Assembly (NCBI GenBank): GCA_902543145.1
Contig: CACBXG010000003.1
Span: 155,088 to 202,007 of the forward strand
From: an uncultured SAR116 cluster alpha proteobacterium
GTDB taxonomy: Bacteria > Pseudomonadota > Alphaproteobacteria > Puniceispirillales > Marisalimonadaceae
Direction: 5' to 3'
Length of the DNA: 46,920 bases
The translations under genes were made by a program, and so were the position numbers. Numbering within the stretch: position 1 is the first letter of the stretch; the number at the start of each line of letters is the position of its first letter. Shown here piece by piece: positions 1 through 9,139 of the stretch. The notes under the pieces are model-generated. The model saw nothing but the letters and a program-made list of their open reading frames with translations. It searched no databases and had not been told where the DNA came from.

Positions 1-1175
1 TGACTATGGAGCAAGGTAAACCTGTTATTGAAGCAAAGATGGAAACAATGGGTGCAGCAGACTCAATTGATTGGTATGCAGAAGAAGGAAGAAGAGCCTA
101 TGGAAGAATAATACCTTCAAGAGCTCCAAAGGGAGTCTACCAATTTGTTTTTAAAGAACCAGTTGGTGTGGTTGCAGCTTTTACTCCTTGGAATTTTCCT
201 TTAAATCAAGTCGTTAAAAAAGTGGCTGCAGCGTTTGCAGCTGGTTGTACCGCGATTGTAAAAGGACCTGAAGAAACACCTGCAAGTGTAGCTGAATTGA
301 TTAGAGCTTTTGACGAAGCTGGAATGCCTAAAGGTTCCATAAATTTAGTTTATGGAATACCTGCTGAAATTTCTGAATATTTAATCTCTCACCCTGTTGT
401 AAGAAAAGTTACTTTTACTGGCTCTACAGCAGTTGGTAAATTGTTAGCATCCCAAGCTGGAAAACATATGAAAAGAGTTACTATGGAGCTTGGTGGACAT
501 TCACCAGCTATTGTTTGTGAAGATGCAGATGTGAAAACAGCTGTAAAGATATTGAGTGCAAATAAGTTTAGAAATGCTGGGCAGGTTTGTATTTCTCCAA
601 CTAGATTTTTGGTACATGACTCAGTTTATGAAGAATTTGTAGATGGTTTTGTAAAACAAGCTGAATCCCTTAATGTTGGCAATGGTCTTGAAGAAGGTGT
701 TAAAATGGGACCTTTAGCTCATGATAGAAGACTAACAGCAATAGAGGGTTTTGTAGCAGATGCTGTTGAAAATGGAGCAAAAATATTAACCGGTGGTAAA
801 AGAAAAGGTAATAAAGGTTACTTTTTTGAACCAACAGTTATGACAAATGTGAGCAAAGAGGCTAGAATTATGAATGAGGAACCATTTGGTCCATTGGCCC
901 CTATAAACTCATTTAGTTCAATTGATGAAGTTGTAGAAGAATCTAACCGATTAAATTACGGTTTAGCTGCTTACGCTTATACAAATTCTGCAAAAACCGC
1001 TCAAGATCTTGGTCAAAAAATTGAGAGTGGCCAAGTTTCGATCAATCACCATGGTTTAGGTTTAGTAGACACTCCATTTGGTGGTGTTAAAGATTCTGGA
1101 TATGGATCAGAAGGTGGACCAGAAGGCTTAGATGCTTACATGACTACAAAATTAGTCTCACAAACTGGTTTATAA
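1..1175 (+). CDS. NAD(P)-dependent aldehyde dehydrogenase, succinate-semialdehyde dehydrogenase-like (5' truncated)
   Basis: Oxidises an aldehyde to the carboxylic acid with NAD(P)+. The reading frame is already open at base 3 and runs in from outside the window; the ATG at position 6 lies in the conserved 'EQGKP' segment, so it is internal and roughly 80-90 N-terminal residues are missing. Counting from that Met, the cofactor/oxyanion motif PWN is at 61-63, the general-base Glu at 161 (ELGG), and the catalytic Cys at 195 (GQVC). The C-terminal PFGGVKDSG motif and GSEGG stretch resemble succinate/glutarate semialdehyde dehydrogenases, but substrate cannot be fixed within ALDH; sulfolactaldehyde dehydrogenases are close relatives. 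One oddity is KGPEETP where most members have KPSE. A terminator follows, so this is the last gene of its transcript. Confidence 0.9.
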   Translation, partial: TMEQGKPVIEAKMETMGAADSIDWYAEEGRRAYGRIIPSRAPKGVYQFVFKEPVGVVAAFTPWNFPLNQVVKKVAAAFAAGCTAIVKGPEETPASVAELIRAFDEAGMPKGSINLVYGIPAEISEYLISHPVVRKVTFTGSTAVGKLLASQAGKHMKRVTMELGGHSPAIVCEDADVKTAVKILSANKFRNAGQVCISPTRFLVHDSVYEEFVDGFVKQAESLNVGNGLEEGVKMGPLAHDRRLTAIEGFVADAVENGAKILTGGKRKGNKGYFFEPTVMTNVSKEARIMNEEPFGPLAPINSFSSIDEVVEESNRLNYGLAAYAYTNSAKTAQDLGQKIESGQVSINHHGLGLVDTPFGGVKDSGYGSEGGPEGLDAYMTTKLVSQTGL

Positions 1176-1200
1176 ATAAATCAAAATGTAAAAAATTTAA

Positions 1201-1228
1201 GCAGTCTTTAATAGACTGCTTTTTTTTT
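1201..1228 (+). terminator. Intrinsic terminator of the aldehyde dehydrogenase gene
   Basis: A perfect 7-bp stem (GCAGTCT / AGACTGC) with a 5-base loop (TTAAT) is followed directly by nine T residues (1220-1228). It starts 25 bases after the stop codon. It is the clearest rho-independent terminator in the window. Confidence 0.88.
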
Positions 1229-1308
1229 GTAATATAAAATTTTTATTTCAAAATAATTAAAACTAATTTAGCATATAAATAATTTATAATTTTATAGGTA
1301 ATTATATT

Positions 1309-2136
1309 ATGGAATGGGTACCTGCACCAACACCAATAAATGAAAACAGAAGAGCTCAAGCTGTTGAGAAAACTGGTATAATTGGAACAGATCAAATTTA
1401 TTTATTTGATATTTATGTTGAAATTGCAAAAGATATTAGTGGCTATGATGCAGGGAGTTTTAGTTTATATGATTCTAAAAACCAATGTATGATTTCTGAA
1501 ATTGGAAAGCCAGAACCAAGAGAAATACATCGTAAAGCTGATAAGGCTGCTAGCATTTGCTCATATGTTTTACTGGAAAAAACTCCATTAATTGTATTTG
1601 ACTTAAAAAAACATGATATTTTTAAATATCACCCAGCTGTAGAAAGTGGTATGGTTCATAGTTATTGCGGATTTCCAGTTAGAAATAAAGATGGCTATGC
1701 TATGGGGACTTTTTGTATCTTCCATTTTGATGGTATAAAAGAGTTATCATCTGAAAAGCTAAGTTTGATTGAAAAATTAGTTTCTAGATTAGCCCTTCAG
1801 ATTGATACACAAACCGAACAAAAAGAATTGACATCTCAAAAAATCTCAAAATCAATTGATGTTTTTCTTGAAAGTAACAATGAATTCCAAATCACTGATT
1901 ATAAAAGTTTTATTGATATATGCAGTGGACTTACCTTGCCTAAAGAAAATACAATAAATCTAATCAAAAATGGATTATGTGAACTCAAAAATCATACTGT
2001 TATTCTGTCTTCCGCAGGTAATGAATTGCAAGAAAAAATGAATATATTTACAAAAGTACATAATCAGATAAAGGTTGAAGGTAACGAAGCTAATACATTA
2101 ATAGACAGTGCTCTTGATAAGTTGGGTGAACTGTAA
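1309..2136 (+). CDS. GAF-domain sensor-like protein
   Basis: 275 residues, no membrane segment. Residues about 5-165 look like a GAF domain of the type found at the N-terminus of signalling proteins: an opening 'PAPxPxNE.RR...' followed by a short helix, 'DAGSFSLYD', 'YCGFPVRNKDGYAMGTFCIF' and a closing helix ending near residue 168. The C-terminal hundred residues match nothing I know; no kinase, cyclase or GGDEF output motif is visible. The stop codon overlaps the next start in TAATG, so the downstream 110-residue protein is probably translationally coupled and may be its partner. Ligand unknown. No clear Shine-Dalgarno is seen; a TATAAT-like hexamer at 1285-1290 lacks a convincing -35. Confidence 0.6.
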   Translation: MEWVPAPTPINENRRAQAVEKTGIIGTDQIYLFDIYVEIAKDISGYDAGSFSLYDSKNQCMISEIGKPEPREIHRKADKAASICSYVLLEKTPLIVFDLKKHDIFKYHPAVESGMVHSYCGFPVRNKDGYAMGTFCIFHFDGIKELSSEKLSLIEKLVSRLALQIDTQTEQKELTSQKISKSIDVFLESNNEFQITDYKSFIDICSGLTLPKENTINLIKNGLCELKNHTVILSSAGNELQEKMNIFTKVHNQIKVEGNEANTLIDSALDKLGEL

Positions 2137-2468
2137 TGTTTGCAAAGGTTTATCAATATAAATTTGGGACCGTAGCAGAAGCCAAGGTTGCTGCTTCCTT
2201 CTGTGCAGATAACTTAGGTAAAAAAATTAGTAAATACAAATTCCAATCTTTAAATGTAATGATTGGAAAAGAAGGTGATTTATCAATATTTATTAAATTT
2301 GATACAATTGATAGACTAAAAAAATATGAATCAGAGTCTGATGCATTTATAAAAGAATTAAAGCAAACATTTGTTTTCAAAGAAAATCAGTTTGCTGGCG
2401 TTTTTGTTTACAATTATGAAGCTGAAGCAACTTCTTCAGAAATAAAAATCACAAATCCAGCAGCTTAG
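2136..2468 (+). CDS. Conserved-looking small protein of unknown function, coupled to the GAF protein
   Basis: 110 residues starting at the A shared with the upstream stop (TAATG). The first 85 residues alternate predicted strands and helices (strand 'MFAKVYQYKF', helix rich in Ala, strand 'LNVMIGKEGDLSIFIKF', helix, strand), which would suit a ferredoxin-like alpha/beta fold of the antibiotic-biosynthesis-monooxygenase/Dabb kind. This is a fold guess only. The C-terminal 20 residues are low-complexity and probably flexible. No cysteine-based or other catalytic motif stands out. I do not recognise the family. Confidence 0.5.
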   Translation: MFAKVYQYKFGTVAEAKVAASFCADNLGKKISKYKFQSLNVMIGKEGDLSIFIKFDTIDRLKKYESESDAFIKELKQTFVFKENQFAGVFVYNYEAEATSSEIKITNPAA

Positions 2469-2599
2469 TTTTCTAAAATCATTTTTATATTAAAAATTAC
2501 CCATAACAACCTTGTAGTTAGGTATTTAGTTTAATTTCTATTTTACACATATTTCTTAATAAGAAATTAATTTTAATAAAATTTGTTTATATGAAGAAA

Positions 2600-2629
2600 T
2601 TTATAATTTAAAATATTTTAAATTATAAA
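2600..2629. promoter_or_regulatory. 30-bp perfect A/T palindrome overlapping the dgoK ribosome-binding site
   Basis: The two 15-base arms (TTTATAATTTAAAAT and its exact reverse complement) meet between 2614 and 2615. The palindrome ends two bases before the end of the AAAGG Shine-Dalgarno (2627-2631) that serves the TTG start at 2640. It could be an operator for a dimeric repressor or a hairpin that hides the ribosome-binding site. Being pure A/T in an A/T-rich genome lowers its significance, but perfect symmetry over 30 bases is unusual. Confidence 0.45.
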
Positions 2630-2639
2630 GGTTAATATT

Positions 2640-3536
2640 TTGGAAAAATGGATTGCTGTTGACTGGGGAACAAGTACTTTTCGTGCTTATTTAGTCCAAA
2701 ATAATAAAGTTTCTGATACTATAGAAACTAAGGATGGAATGAAATTTGTTAAAAGACATTTTTTTGAACAGACTTTGCTCAGTTTGATTGATCGATGGTT
2801 AAATGATGATGAAATCACAGAAATTTTAGCTAGTGGTATGGTAGGGTCCAAACAAGGTTGGGAAGAGGCTCCATATCAACAAACCCCATGTAATCTCAAA
2901 AAATTAAACTACATAACACCAACCTTAAAAGATAAAAGAATTTCACTTAAAATTTTTTCAGGTCTATCTCAAACCCATCAGCCAGATGTTATGCGTGGTG
3001 AAGAAACTCAAATTGCTGGATTTTTGAATGAAACCCCAAATTTCAATGGTTCTATTTGTTTACCAGGAACACACAGTAAATGGGTGGAAATAAGAAATAA
3101 TAATATTATAAAATTTAAAACTTTTATGACAGGTGAATTATTTGAAATAATTTCTAAAAATTCAGTATTAATACACAGTGTTGAAGCAGAAAAAATTGAT
3201 AAGATGGAACTGCTTAAATCAGTTGATAAAATTCTTCAAAAACCAGAATTATTTAGTAATGCGTTATTTCAGCTAAGAGCGGATGATTTAATTAACTCCA
3301 AAGGTCCTACAATTTATAAATCCAGATTATCTGGATATTTGTTAGCTATTGAATTGCTAGGCAGTGCGGAGTTTTGGGAAAATAACGACATAGTTTTGAT
3401 AGGTAATCCAGATTTGACAAGAATGTATCAATTCGTATTAAATAAAAAGGTCAAGTCTATCAAAAAATTCTTATCAAGTGATATGGTATTAAAGGGGCTG
3501 AAAAATTTTAAAAATTCAAATAAGTTTAAAACATGA
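2640..3536 (+). CDS. dgoK: 2-dehydro-3-deoxygalactonokinase (KDGal kinase)
   Basis: Phosphorylates 2-keto-3-deoxy-galactonate to its 6-phosphate with ATP, a step of the De Ley-Doudoroff galactonate pathway. The 298-residue length fits the family. Family landmarks are DWGTS at residues 8-12 (phosphate-binding loop of the ASKHA-type fold), 'PDVMRGEETQ' at 115-124 and 'LPGTHSKW' at 141-148. The start is TTG at 2640: it gives the family-typical N-terminus, is preceded by AAAGG with 8-base spacing, and the nearby ATG at 2648 is out of frame. The 3' end overlaps dgoA by four bases (ATGA). No galactonate dehydratase (dgoD) or transporter lies beside it, so the sugar-acid source is unclear. Confidence 0.85.
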   Translation: MEKWIAVDWGTSTFRAYLVQNNKVSDTIETKDGMKFVKRHFFEQTLLSLIDRWLNDDEITEILASGMVGSKQGWEEAPYQQTPCNLKKLNYITPTLKDKRISLKIFSGLSQTHQPDVMRGEETQIAGFLNETPNFNGSICLPGTHSKWVEIRNNNIIKFKTFMTGELFEIISKNSVLIHSVEAEKIDKMELLKSVDKILQKPELFSNALFQLRADDLINSKGPTIYKSRLSGYLLAIELLGSAEFWENNDIVLIGNPDLTRMYQFVLNKKVKSIKKFLSSDMVLKGLKNFKNSNKFKT

Positions 3537-4165
3537 ATAAAAACAACATATTTGAATCTAGAAGACCTTTGATTGCTATATTAAGAGGTATAACACCTTT
3601 GGAGGCTGAAAGTGTTTCAGATATTCTAATTGAGGCAGGTATTAGTATAATAGAGGTTCCCCTTAATTCACCTCAGCCTTTTGAAACAATAGAAAGAATG
3701 GTAAAATTCCACGGTGACGAAGGTATTTTTGGGGCTGGAACCGTTTTAAGAGAGTATGATGTTTACAGAGTACAAGAAGTTGGAGGAAAAATAATAGTTT
3801 CTCCAAATTTGAATACGCTTGTCATTAAAAAAACAAAAGAATTAAATATGTATAGTATACCAGGAGTTTTTACTGCAACAGAGTGTTTTGATGCTTTGGA
3901 CAGTGGAGCTGATGCGCTTAAATTTTTTCCAGCTTCTCTATTAAAGGAAGAAAATTTTAAAGCATTATATGCAGTTTTGCCGGAAAATACTATTTCGATT
4001 GCCGTGGGTGGCATTAGTGAAAACACATTTCCAAGTTGGTTAAAAGTAAATATCAAGGGTTTTGGCTTAGGATCAAACCTATATAAACCTGGTATGTTGG
4101 TTGAAGAAATAAAGTTAAAAGCAGAAAATATCGTTAAATTTTATGATAACTGTGTCCGGAGTTAA
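3533..4165 (+). CDS. dgoA: 2-dehydro-3-deoxy-6-phosphogalactonate aldolase
   Basis: Class I aldolase of the KDPG/KHG family that splits KDPGal into pyruvate and glyceraldehyde 3-phosphate. 210 residues is normal. The Schiff-base lysine is K130 in 'ALKFFPA', the catalytic Glu is E41 in 'IIEVPLNSP', and 'GAGTVL' (67-72) is the family strand-loop. Pairing with dgoK by an ATGA overlap favours the galactonate-pathway role over generic KDPG aldolase. Members of the same family also act on the sulfonated analogue KDSG in the sulfo-Entner-Doudoroff pathway, which matters because sulfopyruvate-type decarboxylase genes follow downstream. The next gene starts 12 bases after the stop. Confidence 0.85.
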   Translation: MNKNNIFESRRPLIAILRGITPLEAESVSDILIEAGISIIEVPLNSPQPFETIERMVKFHGDEGIFGAGTVLREYDVYRVQEVGGKIIVSPNLNTLVIKKTKELNMYSIPGVFTATECFDALDSGADALKFFPASLLKEENFKALYAVLPENTISIAVGGISENTFPSWLKVNIKGFGLGSNLYKPGMLVEEIKLKAENIVKFYDNCVRS

Positions 4166-4177
4166 AAAAGTTTTGTA

Positions 4178-5830
4178 ATGTCAGAAGATAAATTCAATAA
4201 CGATTTTAAAAGTGATACTCTAGCGGAAGATCAAATTTTACTTGAAAAAATTTTATCACCATTAGATTTAAGACGTGATTTATTAATTGAACATTTACAT
4301 AAAATCCAAGACTATTTTGGTTTTTTATCAGAAAAAAATTTAGCTCTTTTAGCTAAAATTTTAAAATTAAGCAAAGTTGAGGTATATGAAGTAGCATCTT
4401 TTTATGCCCATTTTGACATAGTTAAAGAAGGAGATATTCCTCCTCCTAAAATAACCATAAGAGTATGTAACTCTTTATCTTGTCAAATTAATGGTTCTAC
4501 AACTTTAAAAAACAAAATAATTAAAAGATTTCAAGATCAAGATATTAGAGTTCTAGATGCTCCTTGTATGGGACGTTGTGCCTTTGCCCCGGCATTAGAG
4601 ATAGGTCATTTTCATGTTGAAAATGCAAACTTGGAAAAAGTTATTGAAGCAATTGAAAAGAAATGGAGAGCTCCAATAATACCAAATTATCAATCTTTTT
4701 ATGATTATATTAATAAAGGTGGATATCAGAAACTTAAAGAAATCAAAGATAGGAAAGATATTTGGTATGATAATATTATTAAGGCTGATTTAAGAGGCCT
4801 TGGAGGCGCAGGTTTTAGGACAGCAAAAAAATGGAAACTGGTTTCTAATGAAAAAGGACCTAGATATTTAGCAGTCAATGGTGATGAAGGAGAACCTGGA
4901 ACATTTAAAGATAAATATTATCTTGAAACAGAACCTCACATGTTTTTAGAAGGAATGTTGATGGCAGCAACTTCTATTAATGCTAAAAAATGCTTTATTT
5001 ATATAAGAGATGAATATCCTGCAGTCTTAAAAATTTTAAAAGATGAAATTATAAAACTAGAAAATGAAAAAATTATTCCTTTAAATTATATTGATCTTAG
5101 AAGAGGTGCTGGAGCCTACATATGTGGCGAGGAAAGCGCTATGATTGAGAGTATTGAGGGTAAAAGGGGTTTGCCCAGACATAGGCCACCATACGTTGGT
5201 CAATCTGGTATTTTTGGGAAACCAACATTAGTTCATAACGTTGAAACTCTTTACTGGGTAGCAAGAATAATGAGAGAAGGCCCCGAGATTTTTACAGACT
5301 TTAATAAAAATAATTGTATGGGCCTCAGAAGTTACTCAGTTTCAGGGAGAGTGAAAAATCCAGGTTTATATTTACTTCCTTCAGGCTCTACTATTTTAGA
5401 TATAATTGAAGCTTCTGGAGGTATGATTGAAGGTCATCAATTTAAAGCCTACCAACCTGGAGGGGCATCCTCTGGTCTTTTACCAGCAACTATAAATGAT
5501 GTCCCATTAGATTTTGATACTCTTGATAAATATAACACATTTATCGGTTCTGCGGCTGTTGTTGTTCTGTCTAATAAAGACAAAATAAAGGATGTAGCTT
5601 TAAATATGATTGAATTTTTTAAATCTGAAAGCTGTGGTCAATGTACTCCTTGCAGGGTAGGATGTGAAAAAGCCGTTAATATAATGAAACTAAAAGATTG
5701 GGATATCTCTCTTCTTGAGGATTTGTGCGAAGTAATGGAGAGTTCATCAATTTGTGGGTTAGGTCAGGCAGCAACAAATCCTATAAAATCGAGTATTTCT
5801 TTCTTTAGTGAAGAGTTAAAAAATGAATAA
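4178..5830 (+). CDS. fdsB: NAD-dependent formate dehydrogenase, fused gamma-beta (FdsG-FdsB / NuoE-NuoF-like) subunit
   Basis: Diaphorase half of a cytoplasmic molybdenum formate dehydrogenase, passing electrons from the alpha subunit to NAD+. Residues ~20-160 are a NuoE-like thioredoxin-fold domain with a [2Fe-2S] set C97, C102, C130, C134. Residues ~195-550 are NuoF-like: GLGGAGF (207-213) and NGDEGEPG (234-241) bind FMN and NADH, 'GAGAYICGEE' follows, and C486, C489, C492 with C526 bind a [4Fe-4S] cluster. In well-studied Fds enzymes gamma and beta are separate genes; here they form one chain of 550 residues. The 3' end overlaps the alpha-subunit gene by 8 bases. Confidence 0.88.
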   Translation: MSEDKFNNDFKSDTLAEDQILLEKILSPLDLRRDLLIEHLHKIQDYFGFLSEKNLALLAKILKLSKVEVYEVASFYAHFDIVKEGDIPPPKITIRVCNSLSCQINGSTTLKNKIIKRFQDQDIRVLDAPCMGRCAFAPALEIGHFHVENANLEKVIEAIEKKWRAPIIPNYQSFYDYINKGGYQKLKEIKDRKDIWYDNIIKADLRGLGGAGFRTAKKWKLVSNEKGPRYLAVNGDEGEPGTFKDKYYLETEPHMFLEGMLMAATSINAKKCFIYIRDEYPAVLKILKDEIIKLENEKIIPLNYIDLRRGAGAYICGEESAMIESIEGKRGLPRHRPPYVGQSGIFGKPTLVHNVETLYWVARIMREGPEIFTDFNKNNCMGLRSYSVSGRVKNPGLYLLPSGSTILDIIEASGGMIEGHQFKAYQPGGASSGLLPATINDVPLDFDTLDKYNTFIGSAAVVVLSNKDKIKDVALNMIEFFKSESCGQCTPCRVGCEKAVNIMKLKDWDISLLEDLCEVMESSSICGLGQAATNPIKSSISFFSEELKNE

Positions 5831-8579
5831 TAAAATTTCATTTTTCATTAATAATAGAAAAGTTAAAGCTAATAATAATGAAACAATTTGGAGTGTTTCT
5901 AGAAGAGAAGGAATAGAAATTCCTCATCTTTGCCACAATAATAAAAGTGGTTATAAATCAGACGGTAATTGCAGAGCTTGTGTTGTGCAAATACAAGGAG
6001 AAAAGACATTAACAGCCTCATGTATAAGACAACCAACACAGGGAATGAAAGTCTTTACTAACACTCCTAAAGTTGAAAATTCTCAAAACTTAATCTTAGA
6101 ATTGCTACTATCAGATCAACCTAAAAATAAACATAAAAATTTTCAGGGAAACCATTTTTGGAATATACTCAACAAGAAAAAGATTAATAAATCCAGATTT
6201 TTGAAAAAAAATAAAGATTATGTTCCAAACATAGATCAAAGTCACCCTGCGATGACTGTGTCCTTAGATGCATGCATACAATGTGGGTTATGCATTAGAG
6301 CGTGCAGAGATGTGCAGGTAAATGATGTGCTAGGAATGTCCGGAAGGGGAGCAGACAGCTATCCTGTTTTTGATATGAACAATCCAATGGGTGAGAGCAG
6401 TTGTGTTGGTTGTGGTGAATGCGTCCAAGCTTGTCCAACTGGTGCTCTTATTGAAACTTCTTTATTAGATAAAAATAATGATCAAACAATTTTCCCTGAA
6501 AAGAAAATAAAGAGTTTATGTCCTTTTTGTGGTGTTGGTTGCCAGACATTAGTAAGTGTAAAGGATAATAAAATAGTAGCGGTAAATGGTGAAAATGGGC
6601 CTGCTAATGAAAATAAATTATGTGTTAAAGGACGTTTTGGATTTGATTATATTAATAGTCCACTAAGGTTAACCAATCCTCTAATAAGAATTAGTAAAAA
6701 ATCAAAATCCTGGGATATATCAATTGATCACAAAGATATTTATAAATATTTTAGAAAAGCTTCTTGGGAAGAAGCGTTGGATCTTGCATCTAAAAAATTT
6801 ACTGAAATTTTAAAAAGTAACAATAAAAATTCTTTAGCAGGTTTTGGTTCAGCAAAAGGTTCAAATGAAGAAGCATATATATTTCAAAAATTGATAAGGA
6901 CTGGTTTTAAAACTAATAATGTAGATCACTGTACACGACTTTGTCATGCTTCGTCAGTAGCCGCATTATTACAATCCGTAGGATCAGCAGCTGTGTCAGC
7001 ACCATTTACAACTGTAAAAGATAGTGAATGTATAATTTTAATAGGAGCAAGACCTGAACAAAACCATCCTGTGGCGGCTTCATATTTTAAACAAGCTGTT
7101 AAAAATGGTACAAAATTAATTATTTTAGATCCAAGAAAACAAAGTTTATCTAGATACGCAACACATCATTTACAATTTAATCCAGGGCAAGATTTAGCTT
7201 TGTTAAATGCTATGATTTTTACAATTATTAATGAAAATTTAACAAACAAAGAATATATAAAAAATTATACTGAAGGGTTCGAACAATTAGAAAAAGAGAT
7301 AAAAAAATTTAATCCTGTTTTTATGGAAAAATTATGTGGAATACCAAAAGAAATTATTAGAGAAGTTGCAAGAATATATGCAAAGGCAAAAACATCAATA
7401 ATCTTTTGGGGAATGGGCATTTCACAACATGTGCATGGGACCCAAAATGCTTTTTCATTAATAAATTTAGCGTTAATCACAGGACATCTAGGAAAATCAG
7501 GCTCAGGATTGCACCCTTTAAGAGGACAAAATAATGTACAAGGTGCTTCTGATGCAGGGCTAATACCTATGTCATATCCAGATTATAATTCTGTTAAAAT
7601 AAAAATAAATAACGAAAAAATGGAGAAATTTTGGAATTCAAATTTAGACCTCAATGAAGGCAAAACAGTTGTAGAAATTATTAAGGGTATAAATGAAGGT
7701 GAAATAAAAGGATTGTATGTTCAAGGTGAAAATCCTGCTATGTCAGATCCAGATTTAATACATACCAGAAAAAGTTTAGCAAAGTTAGATCATTTAGTTG
7801 TTCAAGATATTTTTATGACGGAAACAGCTTGGTTTGCAGATGTGATTTTACCAGCATCTGCTCATGCAGAGAAATCAGGTACCTATACTAACACTAATAG
7901 ACAAGTACAATTAGGAAGGAATGTGGTAGATTCTCCAAAAGGTGTAAAGCAAGATTGGTGGATTATTCAAGAAATTGCAAAAAGAATGGGATTAGATTGG
8001 AATTATGCATCTCCAAAAGAAATTTTCGATGAAATGAAATTGATAATGCCCTCCCTAAATAATATCTCTTGGGAAAGGTTAGGAAAAGAAAATTATGTTA
8101 CTTATCCTGTAAAAAGTAAAAACATTCTAGGTGAAGATATTATATTTTATGATGGTTTTCCTACATCAAACAATTTAGCAAAAATTATACCCGTTGATTT
8201 GATTAATCCAAATGATGAATTAAATAGTGATTTCCCATTGATACTATCCACGGGTAGGTTGTTAGAACATTGGCATACTGGCACTATGACAAGAAAAGCT
8301 ATAATTTTGAATGATCTTGAGCCAGACCCAATAGTTTTTATAAATGAAATAGACAGCAAATTTTATAATATTGATATGACTAGAGAAGTTTCAATTGAAA
8401 CAAGACGAGGAAAAATAAAAATAAAAATTAGATATGATAACGACCTTCTTCCTGGAATGTTATTTTTACCTTTTTGTTTTAAGGAGGCTGCTGCCAATAT
8501 ATTAACTAATTCAGAACTAGATCCAATTGGAAAAATTCCTGAGTTAAAATACAGTGCGGCTAGGATTTACCAAGTTTAA
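5823..8579 (+). CDS. fdsA: NAD-dependent formate dehydrogenase, molybdenum alpha subunit
   Basis: Catalytic subunit oxidising formate to CO2 at a bis-MGD molybdenum centre. Domain order in 918 residues: NuoG-like [2Fe-2S] domain with C37, C50, C53, C67; a 2x[4Fe-4S] ferredoxin region ('CIQCGLCIRAC' and 'CVGCGECVQAC', about 150-210); a [4Fe-4S] motif 'LCPFCGVGC' opening the molybdopterin domain; catalytic C374 followed by H375 in 'RLCHAS', so this is a cysteine, not selenocysteine, enzyme; C-terminal molydopterin-dinucleotide-binding domain. No His-Cys3 cluster motif (HxCxxC...) is present between the first two iron-sulfur regions. The accessory genes fdsC and fdsD, expected nearby, are not in the window. 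Confidence 0.9.
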   Translation: MNNKISFFINNRKVKANNNETIWSVSRREGIEIPHLCHNNKSGYKSDGNCRACVVQIQGEKTLTASCIRQPTQGMKVFTNTPKVENSQNLILELLLSDQPKNKHKNFQGNHFWNILNKKKINKSRFLKKNKDYVPNIDQSHPAMTVSLDACIQCGLCIRACRDVQVNDVLGMSGRGADSYPVFDMNNPMGESSCVGCGECVQACPTGALIETSLLDKNNDQTIFPEKKIKSLCPFCGVGCQTLVSVKDNKIVAVNGENGPANENKLCVKGRFGFDYINSPLRLTNPLIRISKKSKSWDISIDHKDIYKYFRKASWEEALDLASKKFTEILKSNNKNSLAGFGSAKGSNEEAYIFQKLIRTGFKTNNVDHCTRLCHASSVAALLQSVGSAAVSAPFTTVKDSECIILIGARPEQNHPVAASYFKQAVKNGTKLIILDPRKQSLSRYATHHLQFNPGQDLALLNAMIFTIINENLTNKEYIKNYTEGFEQLEKEIKKFNPVFMEKLCGIPKEIIREVARIYAKAKTSIIFWGMGISQHVHGTQNAFSLINLALITGHLGKSGSGLHPLRGQNNVQGASDAGLIPMSYPDYNSVKIKINNEKMEKFWNSNLDLNEGKTVVEIIKGINEGEIKGLYVQGENPAMSDPDLIHTRKSLAKLDHLVVQDIFMTETAWFADVILPASAHAEKSGTYTNTNRQVQLGRNVVDSPKGVKQDWWIIQEIAKRMGLDWNYASPKEIFDEMKLIMPSLNNISWERLGKENYVTYPVKSKNILGEDIIFYDGFPTSNNLAKIIPVDLINPNDELNSDFPLILSTGRLLEHWHTGTMTRKAIILNDLEPDPIVFINEIDSKFYNIDMTREVSIETRRGKIKIKIRYDNDLLPGMLFLPFCFKEAAANILTNSELDPIGKIPELKYSAARIYQV

Positions 8580-8619
8580 ATTAATATACTTATTCTATGA
8601 TATAATATTAAATAATAAA

Positions 8620-9123
8620 ATGAGCTGGCAAGATAGAATTTATAATATATTAAAAAATGACGGAGTTAAATTATTTAGCTATGTTCCTGATGCTGGACAT
8701 AGGATATTAATAGAAAATGCAACAAAAGATAATTCAGTCATTGCAATTCCTCTAACATCAGAAGAAGAGGGCGTAGGCATCGCTGCTGGTTCTTATCTTG
8801 GAGGAACTAAAGCTGTATTGTTAATGCAAAGTAGTGGTGTTGGAAATTGTATTAATCAATTATCATTAATTAAACATGGTCAATTTCCTTTTTTTACTAT
8901 TATAACAATGAGAGGTGAGTTTGGTGAAGGAAATCCTTGGCAATTTGCAATGGGTGAAGCAGTAATACCAACATTAAATTTAATGGGAGTAAATTGTATT
9001 AAAATTGAAAAAGAAGAAGATGTCGAAAGTACAATAAAAGCTGCTTTGACAATGGCATTTAAGTCAGAGAGATCTGTTGCTGTTTTACTGTCACAGAAAT
9101 TAATCGGGGCTAAGATATTTTAG
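8620..9123 (+). CDS. comD: TPP-dependent 2-oxoacid decarboxylase alpha subunit, sulfopyruvate decarboxylase-like
   Basis: N-terminal (PYR) half of a split thiamine-diphosphate decarboxylase. With the ComE-like next gene it should turn sulfopyruvate into sulfoacetaldehyde, or act on phosphonopyruvate or a related 3-substituted pyruvate. I chose the ATG at 8620, giving 167 residues that open with 'MSWQDRIYNILK', because it matches the usual ComD length and N-terminus; an in-frame ATG at 8554 lies inside fdsA and adds 22 unrelated residues. The expected TPP-activating Glu lies in 'SEEEGVGIAAG', and 'MQSSGVGNCINQL' is typical of the PYR domain. No good Shine-Dalgarno; the gap to fdsA is 40 bases. 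Substrate is inferred from family resemblance. Confidence 0.75.
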   Translation: MSWQDRIYNILKNDGVKLFSYVPDAGHRILIENATKDNSVIAIPLTSEEEGVGIAAGSYLGGTKAVLLMQSSGVGNCINQLSLIKHGQFPFFTIITMRGEFGEGNPWQFAMGEAVIPTLNLMGVNCIKIEKEEDVESTIKAALTMAFKSERSVAVLLSQKLIGAKIF

Positions 9124-9139
9124 TTAAAAATTATAAAAA

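Noticed and set aside
2469-2540. Terminator after the 110-residue protein
   Set aside because: The only stem I find is ACCT/AGGT with a 7-base loop and no T-run; too weak to call.
8554-8619. Longer start for the ComD-like decarboxylase subunit overlapping the fdsA end
   Set aside because: The extra 22 residues are unlike any ComD N-terminus and lie partly inside fdsA; the ATG at 8620 gives the standard length and opening sequence.
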